DNA of 64,000 bases from an uncultured Prevotellaceae bacterium (GTDB lineage Bacteria > Bacteroidota > Bacteroidia > Bacteroidales > Bacteroidaceae), in the NCBI GenBank assembly GCA_902775605.1, contig CACYNE010000002.1:142328-206327 (forward strand), given 5' to 3'. The notes beneath the pieces were generated by a model that was not told the origin of the DNA, searched no databases, and saw only the letters and a list, made by a program, of their open reading frames with translations. Numbering within the stretch: position 1 is the stretch's first letter; each line of letters begins with the position of its first letter. Shown here piece by piece: positions 53,606-61,981 of this stretch. The translations under genes and the position numbers were made by a program.

Positions 53606-55195
53606 TCAGAATTCACTCGTGAAATGGAACTGGATGTGCTCAAAATCCTGCTGAGCCATCGACAGCACATAACCCGAATCGGCCAGGAAAACATCCCTGC
53701 CTTCCTTGTCTTTGGCCATATACTGATACTTACGCTTCTTGAAGTTCTCAAGTTCTTTTTCATCATCGCTCGAAATCCAGCAAGCCTTATACAGGTGTAC
53801 CGGCTCCCAACGACACTTGGCGTTGTATTCGTTCTCCAGGCGATACTGGATAACCTCAAACTGCAGCTGACCCACGGTGCCGATAATCTTGCGACCATTG
53901 AACTGGTTGACAAATAACTGAGCCACACCCTCGTCCATCAACTGGTCGATACCCTTCTGCAACTGCTTTGACTTCATGGGGTCATCGTTCTCAATATACT
54001 TAAAGAGCTCAGGCGAGAAAGAAGGCAGTCCACGGAAATGCAACTGCTCACCTTCGGTGATGGTATCGCCAATCTTGAAGATGCCACCCGTATCAGGCAG
54101 ACCTACGATATCGCCTGGCCAAGCCTCGTCGATGGTACTCTTACGCTGAGCCATGAACTGTGTAGGCGAGGTGAAACGCATCGTCTTGCCCTGACGCACA
54201 TGCAGGTAAGGCACATTGCGCTGGAACCTGCCAGAGCACACCTTACAGAAGGCGATACAAGAACGGTGATTGGGGTCGATATTGGCTGTAATCTTAAAGA
54301 TGAAACCAGTGAATTTCTGCTCCTCGGGCTGCACCTCGCGTTCCTCAGCCTTGGTAGGACGAGGGCTGGGGGCAATCTCAACGAAGCAGTTCAACAGCTC
54401 CTGCACACCGAAGTTATTCAGTGCTGAGCCAAAGAATACCGGGGCCACCTCAGCCGAACGATAAGTCTCGACATCAAACTCAGGATAGACACCATCCACC
54501 AGTTCTAGGTCCTCACGCAACTTGGCGGCATCCTGCTCACCAATGCGCGTATCCAGTTCATCGCTGTCGATGCTCACCTCCACCTTTTCCGTCACACGCT
54601 GCTTATCAGGCGTGAAAAGGTCGAGTTTCTGTTCATAGATGTTATAGACGCCCTTGAATTTGGCACCCTGGTTGATAGGCCACGACAAGGGACGCACCTT
54701 GATCTCCAGTTCCTGCTCCAATTCATCGAGCAAGTCAAAGGGATCGCGACCCTCGCGGTCCATCTTGTTTACAAAGATAATCACAGGTGTTTTGCGCATG
54801 CGGCACACCGTCATCAGTTTTCTGGTCTGTGTCTCCACACCCTTGGCACCATCAACGACGATAATTGCCGAATCCACCGCTGTTAAGGTGCGGAACGTAT
54901 CCTCAGCAAAGTCCTGGTGACCTGGGGTGTCCAGGATGTTCACCTTGTATTCAATATCCTTGCCGTCGGGAGTGTAGTCAAACTCCATCACAGAGGTTGA
55001 CACCGAGATACCACGCTGCTTCTCGATCTCCATCCAGTCACTCGTGGCAGTCTTTTTAATCTTGTTGCTTTTCACTGCGCCAGCCACCTGAATCTGTCCG
55101 CCAAAGAGCAGAAACTTCTCAGTCAGTGTGGTTTTACCGGCATCAGGGTGCGAAATAATCGCAAATGTTCTTCTTCTTTCTATTTCTTCACGCAT
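53606..55195 (-). CDS. prfC: Peptide chain release factor 3
   Basis: GTPase that recycles RF1/RF2 from the ribosome. 529 residues: P-loop [13 protein letters not shown] from 16, G3 DTPGHQDF near 88, G4 NKMD near 141, then domains II and III. The class-specific start [17 protein letters not shown] separates it from EF-G. It lies 45 bp after rfbD and 27 bp before the M6 gene. Confidence 0.97.
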   Translation of the reverse strand: MREEIERRRTFAIISHPDAGKTTLTEKFLLFGGQIQVAGAVKSNKIKKTATSDWMEIEKQRGISVSTSVMEFDYTPDGKDIEYKVNILDTPGHQDFAEDTFRTLTAVDSAIIVVDGAKGVETQTRKLMTVCRMRKTPVIIFVNKMDREGRDPFDLLDELEQELEIKVRPLSWPINQGAKFKGVYNIYEQKLDLFTPDKQRVTEKVEVSIDSDELDTRIGEQDAAKLREDLELVDGVYPEFDVETYRSAEVAPVFFGSALNNFGVQELLNCFVEIAPSPRPTKAEEREVQPEEQKFTGFIFKITANIDPNHRSCIAFCKVCSGRFQRNVPYLHVRQGKTMRFTSPTQFMAQRKSTIDEAWPGDIVGLPDTGGIFKIGDTITEGEQLHFRGLPSFSPELFKYIENDDPMKSKQLQKGIDQLMDEGVAQLFVNQFNGRKIIGTVGQLQFEVIQYRLENEYNAKCRWEPVHLYKACWISSDDEKELENFKKRKYQYMAKDKEGRDVFLADSGYVLSMAQQDFEHIQFHFTSEF

Positions 55196-55240
55196 AATTA
55201 TCTTTTATATGTGTTCAGGCGAGCAAGCTCGGAACTTGAT

Positions 55241-56092
55241 TCATAACTTCTCAATACATTCTTTCAATGAGGTTTCCCAATAAGGTACTTCTATTCCGAA
55301 GGTCTGCTTGATTTTTGTCTTATCGAGCACAGAATAATGAGGACGGGCAGCAGGCGTAGGATATTCCTCGGTATGCAGCGGACGCACCTTGCAAGTGTCG
55401 ATGCCAGCAATGCGATGGATGGCTTTTGTAAAGTCGTACCACGATATAACGCCCTCATTGCTAAAGTGATATATACCTGATACGACACCTTTACTAATGG
55501 CTGCAAAGATAGCCACAGCCAAGTCTCGTGCATAGGTCGGTGTGCCTATCTGATCAAAAATGACACCCAGTTCCTGCTTCTCTTTTCCCAGGCGAATCAT
55601 CGTCTTCACGAAGTTGTTGCCAAAGGTGCTGTATAGCCACGCCGTGCGAATCACCATGGCGTTCTTGCAGTTCAACATCACTGCCTGTTCTCCTGCCAAC
55701 TTGGTGCGTCCATACGTGCTATTAGGACACACGGGGTCCGTCTCGACGTAAGGCTTGTGATTCGTTCCGTCAAACACATAGTCTGTTGAAATCTGAATCA
55801 TCCATCCACCACGTTTCTCGATGGCAGCAGCCAGATAACCAGGCGCATCGGCATTCAGCACCTGGCAGAAGTCCTGATTCTCCTCTGCCTTGTCCACAGC
55901 CGTATAAGCAGCGCAGTTCACGATGCCGTCAATGGCATTGTCGGTTACAAAACGCTCAATGGCTTCGCTGTTTGTAATGTCCAGCTCAGCCACATCCGTA
56001 TTAAAATAGCGATATTCTGGATGCAGCTTTTCCAGCAACTGCATCTCATTTCCCAACTGACCATTGCAACCAGTAATCAGAATATTCATCAT
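55241..56092 (-). CDS. rfbD: dTDP-4-dehydrorhamnose reductase
   Basis: Last step of dTDP-L-rhamnose synthesis. 283 residues, extended SDR: GCNGQLG (8-14) for NAD(P)H, STDYVFDG (102-109), catalytic Tyr127/Lys131 in YGRTK. rfbA, B and C are not here; the gene sits in a mixed operon 4 bp after the DUF4924 gene. Confidence 0.94.
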   Translation of the reverse strand: MMNILITGCNGQLGNEMQLLEKLHPEYRYFNTDVAELDITNSEAIERFVTDNAIDGIVNCAAYTAVDKAEENQDFCQVLNADAPGYLAAAIEKRGGWMIQISTDYVFDGTNHKPYVETDPVCPNSTYGRTKLAGEQAVMLNCKNAMVIRTAWLYSTFGNNFVKTMIRLGKEKQELGVIFDQIGTPTYARDLAVAIFAAISKGVVSGIYHFSNEGVISWYDFTKAIHRIAGIDTCKVRPLHTEEYPTPAARPHYSVLDKTKIKQTFGIEVPYWETSLKECIEKL

Positions 56093-56096
56093 GTTT

Positions 56097-56639
56097 CTAA
56101 AATTCCAAAGGTTCTTCCTTGTCTTTCTTATAATAGTCCGTCAGCATGCCGATGAAGGTCGATACCTCCTTGACAGCGTGCTCCGTATTCGTTGTAATCT
56201 CCTTTTTCTGCAGGCGCAGCATCATCACGCCATAGAGCAGGTTTAAACAGGTCTCAATCTCGCCCACCTCTTTGTTGTCACCACGGTTTCGCAGTTCCAC
56301 AATGAAGGGCAACACCTTATAATAAGCTGAGTTATAGAACGGATACTTGGGTGAGCTGAGCAACTGCTGATGAAGTTCGGTGAGCAACTGTAGCGTCACC
56401 TTATTAATCTGCAGATGTCCCTTCTCTCGACATCCCTCCTCATTCATCATCTTGATGAGGTTACCAAACCAGTCAGCCTCCTCTTCCTTCTGCTCGTCGT
56501 CATAGTCGAAGCGGTCAATATACTCGCGACGGATGCGTGACAGCGAACAGCCGAAGGCACGAATCGTATCCTCTACCTGCCACATATAGAGCAGGTATTC
56601 CGCAATGTTGTTCTTACGTAATTCCTGTGCAATAAACAT
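56097..56639 (-). CDS. DUF4924 family protein
   Basis: 180-residue all-helical cytosolic protein matching DUF4924 (opening MFIAQELRKNNIAEYLLYMWQVED). Acidic stretch QKEEEADWF near 50. Bacteroidetes-specific, function unknown. Between a LysE-type exporter (13-bp gap) and rfbD (4-bp gap). Confidence 0.85.
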   Translation of the reverse strand: MFIAQELRKNNIAEYLLYMWQVEDTIRAFGCSLSRIRREYIDRFDYDDEQKEEEADWFGNLIKMMNEEGCREKGHLQINKVTLQLLTELHQQLLSSPKYPFYNSAYYKVLPFIVELRNRGDNKEVGEIETCLNLLYGVMMLRLQKKEITTNTEHAVKEVSTFIGMLTDYYKKDKEEPLEF

Positions 56640-56652
56640 ACCTAAAAAGTTG

Positions 56653-57324
56653 CTAGAAGATGTTGTATAGATGCAGGCTGGTCAACGTAGAAAGCAGAAT
56701 AACCACACTGCCCAAGATGACCACCATACCAATAATCTGATTGATAATACGGATACCGTTGTTGTCAAATTTGGTGCGAATCTTATCCACAAGCCAAGTC
56801 AGGCCCCACCACCACACCAGGGCTCCAGCCACTATGCTCACAAAGCCCACCACCATTTCAATGGGGCGTTCTGGCAGAAGACCAAAAGCAAACTGGGCAT
56901 AAAGCGCCATAAAGAGGAAAATAATCAGCGGATTACTCAATGTCACCAAGAAGGCCGTAAAGGCATTGTGGGTCAGCGTACCCTTGTTTTGACCAGGCTT
57001 ACGGATGTTCTTCGTTGGATCGGTACGATAGGTGTACAAGCCAAACAACAGCAGCATCACGCTACCCGCAATCTGCAGATAAAAGCGGTTGGTATCGTTG
57101 CTCACAAAATCCACCACTAGGCCCATACCTAGTCCCGTGATGCCTGCATAGATAATATCGCTCATTGCCGCGCCGCATCCTGTCACGAAACCATACCATC
57201 GTCCTTTGTTCAACGTGCGTTGCACGCAGAGCACTCCTACAGGTCCCATTGGTGCAGATGCGATGATACCAATGAGCATCCCTTTAAAGACAATATCCAG
57301 AATATTGGGTATGGTATTGAGCAT
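56653..57324 (-). CDS. LysE-family exporter
   Basis: 223 residues from ATG 57324: six hydrophobic helices, with the family opening GMLIGIIASAPMGPVGVLCVQRTLNKGR (about 15-42) and TLSNPLIIFLFMALYAQF in mid-protein. Amino-acid or small-metabolite efflux; substrate unknown. The frame is open to 57369, but that part covers the -7 box, so the ATG 8 nt after the box is chosen. First gene of the seven-gene operon. Confidence 0.88.
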   Translation of the reverse strand: MLNTIPNILDIVFKGMLIGIIASAPMGPVGVLCVQRTLNKGRWYGFVTGCGAAMSDIIYAGITGLGMGLVVDFVSNDTNRFYLQIAGSVMLLLFGLYTYRTDPTKNIRKPGQNKGTLTHNAFTAFLVTLSNPLIIFLFMALYAQFAFGLLPERPIEMVVGFVSIVAGALVWWWGLTWLVDKIRTKFDNNGIRIINQIIGMVVILGSVVILLSTLTSLHLYNIF

Positions 57325-57332
57325 AGTGGTTG

Positions 57333-57423
57333 CAAAGGTACGATTTTTTGAGCAGTAAATGGACCTCATACGAGTTAAAAGGAGTTAAAGACCTTGAGTT
57401 TTACAAAGATTATTGTAACTTTG
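57333..57423. promoter_or_regulatory. Divergent promoters, LysE operon and ROK kinase
   Basis: Minus box TACCTTTG (57340-57333) is 8 nt before the LysE start codon. Plus box TAACTTTG (57416-57423) has CTTG 19 bp upstream (57393-57396) as -33 and lies 42 nt before the kinase start. Confidence 0.7.
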
Positions 57424-57465
57424 CAGCAAACAATCATTATAAATACTGTCAAATCTACACCGATT

Positions 57466-58452
57466 ATGAATGAACAAGCACTTTTAAAGCCATACGTCAT
57501 TGGCTTGGACCTGGGAGGAACGAACTCCGTTTTCGGCATTGTTGATGCCCGTGGCGAAATCAAGGCCACCACCGCTATCAAGACCGGTGGATACAATAGC
57601 GCAGAAGATTATGTGAACGCCTGTGTTACTGCCCTTCAGCCCGTTATCGAGCAGGTGGGCGGTATCGATAAGATTAAAGCAATGGGAATCGGCGCCCCTA
57701 ATGCTAACTATTACAGCGGCACTATTGAGTTTGCCCCCAACCTACCCTGGGCACACAATGGCGTGGTGCCTCTGGCAAAGATGTTCAGCGAGCGCCTTAA
57801 CAACATTCCCGTTGGCATGACCAACGATGCCAATGCGGCTGCCATCGGCGAGATGGTCTATGGTGTGGCTCGTGGCATGAAGAACTTCATCGTCATCACC
57901 CTGGGAACGGGTGTGGGCTCAGGCATCGTAGTCAACGGACAACTGCTCTATGGTCACGACGGCTTTGCAGGCGAATTAGGCCATGTCACCATGGTTCGTG
58001 GCGAGGCAGGCCGTCTTTGCGGTTGCGGACGCACCGGCTGTTTAGAGGCCTACTGCTCTGCCACTGGTGTGGCACGCACGGCTCGAGAATTGCTCTCCAC
58101 CACAGACCGTCCCTCAATTCTTCGTGACATGAATCCTGAAGAAATCACCTCTCTCGATGTGAGCATTGCTGCCGGCAAAGGCGACGAGTTGGCTAAAGAG
58201 ATTTATGAGTTCACGGGAAAGATGCTGGGCGAGGCTTGCGCTGACTTTGCTGCCTTCTCATCACCCGAGGCCTTCATCTTCTTCGGAGGCATGGTTAAGG
58301 CTGGTGACCTCATCATGGAACCCATCCGTCGCGCCTACGAGGCACATGTCATGGACGTGTTCAAAGGCAAGGCCAAGTTCCTCATCAGCGGTCTTGACGG
58401 CGCTTCTGCCGCAGTCCTTGGCGCATCAGCCATTGGTTGGGAGATTCAGTAA
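57466..58452 (+). CDS. ROK family sugar kinase, glucokinase-like
   Basis: Cytosolic hexose kinase. 328 residues from ATG 57466: ATP-binding GLDLGGTNSVFGIVD (about 11-25), substrate segment TNDANAAAIGEMVYG (about 120-134), GTGVGSGIVVNG, and the ROK zinc motif CGCGRTGCLEAYC. The family includes glucokinase and N-acetylmannosamine kinase; the sequence fits glucokinase best. An earlier in-frame ATG at 57394 is upstream of the -7 box. Monocistronic. Confidence 0.9.
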   Translation: MNEQALLKPYVIGLDLGGTNSVFGIVDARGEIKATTAIKTGGYNSAEDYVNACVTALQPVIEQVGGIDKIKAMGIGAPNANYYSGTIEFAPNLPWAHNGVVPLAKMFSERLNNIPVGMTNDANAAAIGEMVYGVARGMKNFIVITLGTGVGSGIVVNGQLLYGHDGFAGELGHVTMVRGEAGRLCGCGRTGCLEAYCSATGVARTARELLSTTDRPSILRDMNPEEITSLDVSIAAGKGDELAKEIYEFTGKMLGEACADFAAFSSPEAFIFFGGMVKAGDLIMEPIRRAYEAHVMDVFKGKAKFLISGLDGASAAVLGASAIGWEIQ

Positions 58453-58477
58453 AACCGATATTGATATTCAAAAGAAA

Positions 58478-58508
58478 GGGGCGAACGCTTTTATCAAGCG
58501 TTCGCCCC
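58478..58508. terminator. Bidirectional terminator, ROK kinase / hypothetical gene
   Basis: A 13-bp perfect GC-rich stem (58478-58490 with 58496-58508) and 5-nt loop between converging genes; T-rich on the minus side (TTTCTTTT), weaker on plus. Confidence 0.9.
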
Positions 58509-58524
58509 ATATATTTTGTTTGAA

Positions 58525-59058
58525 TCAATTCATCTTTGTCATGTGATACCCCATCCGGTTCAGTTGCATGGCTGCCCCCATCAGGTACAACTGGTGCAAA
58601 CAAGCCACATAACCATTGAAAGCATCCTTTGTGCCTGGTTCTATGTTCTGGCGACGCAGGGCGTTGTAAACGCGTGAGGCACACTCGCCCGTCAGTTTCT
58701 CAAGAGCGGTGTAGTCATCGCCCTGAAGCAGCAGGATCTCCTCACGAATATATTCATCCATGCTGTCATAGCCGCGCTTGTCGCGCATATAGCCATACAA
58801 ATCTTCTATCTTGGCATAGATCTCCCATTCCGTGTCCCACATCTTGGCTACAGCCATGCCAATATACATCATCCAGCCGAGCGATGCCGAAGGATAGTCC
58901 TGAAACTCCCTGATGCCGTCAGGGATATAGGCCTTGGCTATTTCTTCCCATTTCTCTTCCACGTCAGGACACTCAGGCAGTCGCTCATCCACCTCCTTTA
59001 ACGACAGGAGAAACTGGTGCAGGTCCTTGCTTAATATCTCTTCAAAATTTTCCATCAA
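58525..59058 (-). CDS. Conserved hypothetical acidic protein
   Basis: 177 residues, acidic, helical, no signal peptide or membrane segment; I do not recognise a named family. Segments such as YPSASLGWMMYIGMAVAKMWDTEWE and LMGAAMQLNRMGYHMTKMN look structured and conserved. It overlaps the GlsB-like gene by 4 bp, so the two are coupled. Confidence 0.75.
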   Translation of the reverse strand: MMENFEEILSKDLHQFLLSLKEVDERLPECPDVEEKWEEIAKAYIPDGIREFQDYPSASLGWMMYIGMAVAKMWDTEWEIYAKIEDLYGYMRDKRGYDSMDEYIREEILLLQGDDYTALEKLTGECASRVYNALRRQNIEPGTKDAFNGYVACLHQLYLMGAAMQLNRMGYHMTKMN

Positions 59059-59318
59059 TCAAATAGTTTCTTCCATATCCACAAGACAGTCACGGCACCT
59101 ATCACACAAAACACGAAGTTTGTAAGGTAGCCTTTTCCAAATAATTCTATGTTCAGCAGGTGACTGATAAACGTACCTGCATAACTGCCGACAATACCCA
59201 CTATCAGGTTCATGCAGCATCCCTTGCCCTCGCCGCTCATTATGCGGTTGGCCACATAGCCTATGCAAATACCTGTCAGTATAGGCCACGCTGTAAAATC
59301 TGCAATATGCTCCAACAT
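59055..59318 (-). CDS. GlsB/YeaQ/YmgE-family small membrane protein
   Basis: 87 residues with three hydrophobic helices and the family glycine patterns (GICIGYVANRIMSGEGKGCCMNLIVGIVGSYAGTF). Members are general-stress or transglycosylase-associated membrane proteins of unknown mechanism. It leads a two-gene operon and is the last chromosomal-type gene before the integrase region. Confidence 0.87.
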   Translation of the reverse strand: MLEHIADFTAWPILTGICIGYVANRIMSGEGKGCCMNLIVGIVGSYAGTFISHLLNIELFGKGYLTNFVFCVIGAVTVLWIWKKLFD

Positions 59319-59350
59319 ACCGTTTGTCCTCTTTTCGTTTAAATACGATG

Positions 59351-59381
59351 CAAAGTTACGAAAAAAGCTTGTAAAAGCGAA
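59351..59381 (-). promoter_or_regulatory. Promoter of the GlsB-like operon
   Basis: -7 TAACTTTG (59358-59351), then CA; TTCG 19 bp upstream (59381-59378) as a one-mismatch -33. Leader about 30 nt. Confidence 0.7.
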
Positions 59382-59425
59382 GCGATTTTGGAAGATTAAC
59401 GCAATTCAGCCTTAAATAAAGGCAA

Positions 59426-59565
59426 GACGGGGAAGAACGGGGAAGTTCAATTTGGGTCAAAAAGCAAATTAGGGAGGAATGGTGAAGGAGTTAGGTTGCC
59501 AAATCGTAACCCAGAAAACGGGTTCTGAAGTAGGTTGATCGACTAAGCAAATTGGGGAAGAATGG
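59426..59565. repeat. Direct repeats upstream of the integrase
   Basis: Two 21-bp direct repeats, AAGCAAATTRGGGARGAATGG (59462-59482 and 59545-59565), match at 19 of 21 positions. A related 12-mer GGGGAAGAACGG is at 59429-59440 within a 10-bp tandem (RACGGGGAAG twice, 59426-59445). These are candidate recombinase arm sites. The rest of 59382-59640 holds no gene. Confidence 0.75.
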
Positions 59566-59650
59566 CGCACCTTTCACCGCTTTTTCGCCAACCGTTTCTT
59601 ATTCCGCAAACTGCAATATTTTGCATAGTGATGGATGCCAAAAGAAATAG

Positions 59651-59679
59651 TAGTTTTGCAGCCAAAATTTAAAAAGGAG
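59651..59679 (+). promoter_or_regulatory. Integrase promoter box and Shine-Dalgarno site
   Basis: -7 TAGTTTTG (59651-59658) followed by CA, then AAGGAG (59674-59679) 8 nt before the ATG. A good Shine-Dalgarno is rare among the other genes here, in keeping with an imported gene. Confidence 0.7.
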
Positions 59680-59687
59680 TAAGAAAC

Positions 59688-60908
59688 ATGAGAAGTACTT
59701 TTAACATTCTGTTCTATGTGAACAAGAGTAAGGAGAAGAATGGTGTGGTGCCAGTAATGGGTAGAGTGACGATTAACGGCACTCAGAGCCAGTTCAGTTG
59801 TAAGAAGACAATCCCGCTTGACATGTGGGATGTGAAGGGCAATTGCGCCAAAGGTCGTAGTAAGGAGGCATTGCAGATCAACCGCGAACTGGATAATATC
59901 AAAGCGCAGATCATCAAGCACTATCAGCATTTGTCGGATCGTGAGGCTTTCGTAACGGCAGAGATGGTACGCAACTCCTATCAGGGTTTGGGCAGCGAGT
60001 ATGAAACGCTGCTGAGTGCTTTCGACAAGGACATTGCCAATCAGAAAAAGCGTGTGGGCAAGGACAGATCAGCGAGCACACTTTGGGCTATGGAACGTTC
60101 GCGCAAAGACGTGGCAGACTTCATCCAATCGCACTATCGTCGCACGGATATGTCGATGCTGGAACTGACGCCAGAGTTTATCAAGGACTTCGCTGCTTAC
60201 CTCAGTACAGACCGAGGATTGGCCAATGGCACTATCTGGCAGCGGTGTATGTGGTTGAAAGGTGTCGTGATGAGGGCGCACTACAACGGCAAGATTCCCC
60301 GTAACCCGTTCGCGCAGTTCCATATCAGCCCCAACTGCAAGGAAAGGGAGTTCCTGACCGAAGAAGAACTGAAGGCTGTCGTAACCCATGAGTTCGACGA
60401 CGACAATCTGGCCTTCGTTCGTGACATTTTTGTATTTGTGTGCTTCACCGCCCTCTCGTTCATCGACGTGAAGAACCTGACGACAGATAACATCGTGGAC
60501 ATCAACGGCGACAAGTGGATCATCAGCAAACGTCACAAGACGAATATCCCCTTCCAAGTGAAGCTGATGGACGTACCCTTGCAGATTATCGACCGCTACA
60601 AGCACTTACAGGAAGACAAGTTAGTGTTCGGCAAGATGAACTACTGGTCGATGTGCAAGAAGCTGAAAACGGTGATGACAGCCTGTGGCATTGAGAAAGC
60701 CATATCTTACCATTGTGGCCGGCACTCATTCGCAACCTTGGCGCTTTCAAAGGGTATGCCCATCGAGAGCGTGAGCCGTGTATTGGGACACACCAATATC
60801 GTGACCACGCAGATTTACGCCCGCATCACAAGCCAGAAACTCGACAACGACCTGACGATGCTTGGCAATAAGCTCAATGCATCATTCAAGAATCTTAAGA
60901 TGGCATAG
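59688..60908 (+). CDS. Tyrosine recombinase/integrase, CTnDOT-like
   Basis: 406-residue site-specific recombinase: N-terminal arm-binding domain (about 1-85), SAM-like core-binding domain (about 105-205), catalytic domain from about 215. His342, Arg345 (HCGRHSFAT), His368 (LGHTN) and nucleophile Tyr377 are present. The position of the usual first catalytic Arg is Ser257 (TALSFIDV), as reported for IntDOT. Preceded by direct repeats and a Shine-Dalgarno site; followed by two excisionase-like genes on the other strand. It probably integrated or inverted a mobile segment. Confidence 0.93.
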   Translation: MRSTFNILFYVNKSKEKNGVVPVMGRVTINGTQSQFSCKKTIPLDMWDVKGNCAKGRSKEALQINRELDNIKAQIIKHYQHLSDREAFVTAEMVRNSYQGLGSEYETLLSAFDKDIANQKKRVGKDRSASTLWAMERSRKDVADFIQSHYRRTDMSMLELTPEFIKDFAAYLSTDRGLANGTIWQRCMWLKGVVMRAHYNGKIPRNPFAQFHISPNCKEREFLTEEELKAVVTHEFDDDNLAFVRDIFVFVCFTALSFIDVKNLTTDNIVDINGDKWIISKRHKTNIPFQVKLMDVPLQIIDRYKHLQEDKLVFGKMNYWSMCKKLKTVMTACGIEKAISYHCGRHSFATLALSKGMPIESVSRVLGHTNIVTTQIYARITSQKLDNDLTMLGNKLNASFKNLKMA

Positions 60909-60933
60909 AGTACAGCGGCACAAAAATTTCAAA

Positions 60934-60978
60934 GCAGAAAGACGAATGATTAGCGAAGTCTGTCAACCGTCTTTCTGC
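60934..60978. terminator. Hairpin between integrase and HTH genes
   Basis: An 11-bp perfect stem GCAGAAAGACG/CGTCTTTCTGC (60934-60944 with 60968-60978), 23-nt loop, 25 nt after the integrase stop. Plausible terminator for the converging genes; T-runs are weak. Confidence 0.65.
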
Positions 60979-61025
60979 GTTATATTTCCTCAGCACTTGA
61001 ACCACTGACGGCTCTTTCTTTTTCC

Positions 61026-61322
61026 CTATCGTTTATAAGCCGGATGATAGCAACTTTCCAGAACCCACTCCAAATCACTCTCACGATAGAGCACCTTACC
61101 ACCTAACAATATGTAAGGTAGCACACCATCATTGCGGTATCCCTGTAGCGTTCGTCTGCTGACTTTCAGAATCTGTGCCACCTCTTTGTCTGTCAAATAG
61201 CGTTCACTATCAAGCAATGGACGATAATTGCCTATTACCTTCTTGTATAAGGCTAACACCTCCTTCATGTTCTCCAACGCATTCTTTACACCAACATTAT
61301 GCGGCATTATCAATTCGTTCAT
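61026..61322 (-). CDS. Excisionase-type helix-turn-helix protein
   Basis: 98 residues: a helical N-terminus, then a MerR/Xis-type winged helix (about 42-92: YLTDKEVAQILKVSRRTLQGYRNDGVLPYILLGGKVLYRESDLEWVL). This type accompanies Bacteroides integrative elements and directs excision. It overlaps the next HTH gene by 4 bp. Confidence 0.85.
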   Translation of the reverse strand: MNELIMPHNVGVKNALENMKEVLALYKKVIGNYRPLLDSERYLTDKEVAQILKVSRRTLQGYRNDGVLPYILLGGKVLYRESDLEWVLESCYHPAYKR

Positions 61323-61639
61323 AGGCGGCTCGTTTTGGGATTACACATCTTGCCTTTCTTATCTCTACCTGCCACAACATGAAGAATACTCTCCACATCC
61401 TCAGGTTTATAGTACACCTTGCGGTTGATTTGAGAATAGGCCAGCGTCCCGTTATCCCGTAAAGTCTGTAATGTTCTTGGACTGATGTTCAGTATTTGGC
61501 ACACGTCCTGGTTGTCGAGCCAATCACCCAAACCTTTGTCATTGCCTCTACTGGCCATCGCCTTCATCTTTGTGACGAAGCTATTGAAGCTCGTCAGCAG
61601 TTCCTCGTAGGTACTGCGCTCAATTGTTATTACTTCCAT
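61319..61639 (-). CDS. Excisionase-type helix-turn-helix protein
   Basis: 106 residues from ATG 61639, with a helical N-terminus and the same HTH layout (about 47-95: LDNQDVCQILNISPRTLQTLRDNGTLAYSQINRKVYYKPEDVESIL), so it is a diverged paralogue of its neighbour. The frame is open to 61681, but that extension reads through the -7 box. The overlapping pair resembles the two small excision proteins of CTnDOT (inference). Confidence 0.83.
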   Translation of the reverse strand: MEVITIERSTYEELLTSFNSFVTKMKAMASRGNDKGLGDWLDNQDVCQILNISPRTLQTLRDNGTLAYSQINRKVYYKPEDVESILHVVAGRDKKGKMCNPKTSRL

Positions 61640-61667
61640 GTCTTGTTTCGTTTTTATAATCTGCGGA

Positions 61668-61675
61668 CAAAGGTA
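61668..61675 (-). promoter_or_regulatory. Promoter box of the HTH pair
   Basis: -7 TACCTTTG, 28 nt before the ATG; no clear -33 TTTG. Confidence 0.6.
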
Positions 61676-61743
61676 CATCATGATTTCCGGATAAGATCAC
61701 TCTGAAAATTTCTTGTTGTGAAATAACAATTCAGGGAAACAAA

Positions 61744-61826
61744 AGCCTAATGTCTGCTGAGCTTGCTCATCAGAAAGCAGACACGCATCTTTGTGTGGCA
61801 CTCCACAGAAAAGTGCGTATTAGGCT
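61744..61826. other. Three-way-junction fold (structured RNA or ssDNA site)
   Basis: Three helices meet with no unpaired junction base. P1 is AGCCTAAT/ATTAGGCT (61744-61751 with 61819-61826). P2 is GTCTGCT/AGCAGAC (61752-61758 with 61776-61782). P3 is ACGCA/TGCGT (61783-61787 with 61814-61818), extended by CTTT/AAAG and TGTGG/CCACA (61794-61798 with 61803-61807) to a 4-nt loop. On the minus strand P1 is followed by TTTGTTT. Function unknown. Confidence 0.75.
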
Positions 61827-61953
61827 ACACCCTTCTGCTGTATTCGTATGTGGAATTATTATGTGCACAATTTCCCAACTTAAGGTTCTTGATACTTCCG
61901 TTCACATAGTTCTCTCCGCGACGAGAGTAGTACGCAATCAATGTCTTTCCCAT
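61825..61953 (-). pseudogene. Flavodoxin gene, 5' remnant
   Basis: ATG 61953 opens a 42-codon frame whose first 28 codons read as the N-terminus of a Bacteroidetes flavodoxin: MGKTLIAYYSRRGENY, then VNGSIKNLKLGN, the first beta strand and FMN-phosphate loop. Family members continue with a TEV-type segment. Here homology stops abruptly after GN; 14 unrelated codons follow to a TAG that overlaps the three-way-junction fold. The rest of the gene is not seen anywhere in the window. A deletion or element insertion is likely. Confidence 0.82.
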
Positions 61954-61981
61954 ATTCTTCGTTATTGTTTAATTCACGCCG

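Noticed and set aside
61744-61826. Integron attC site
   Set aside because: Terminal boxes end AAT/ATT instead of AAC/GTT and the fold is a three-way junction, not a single long hairpin; kept only as an unexplained structure.
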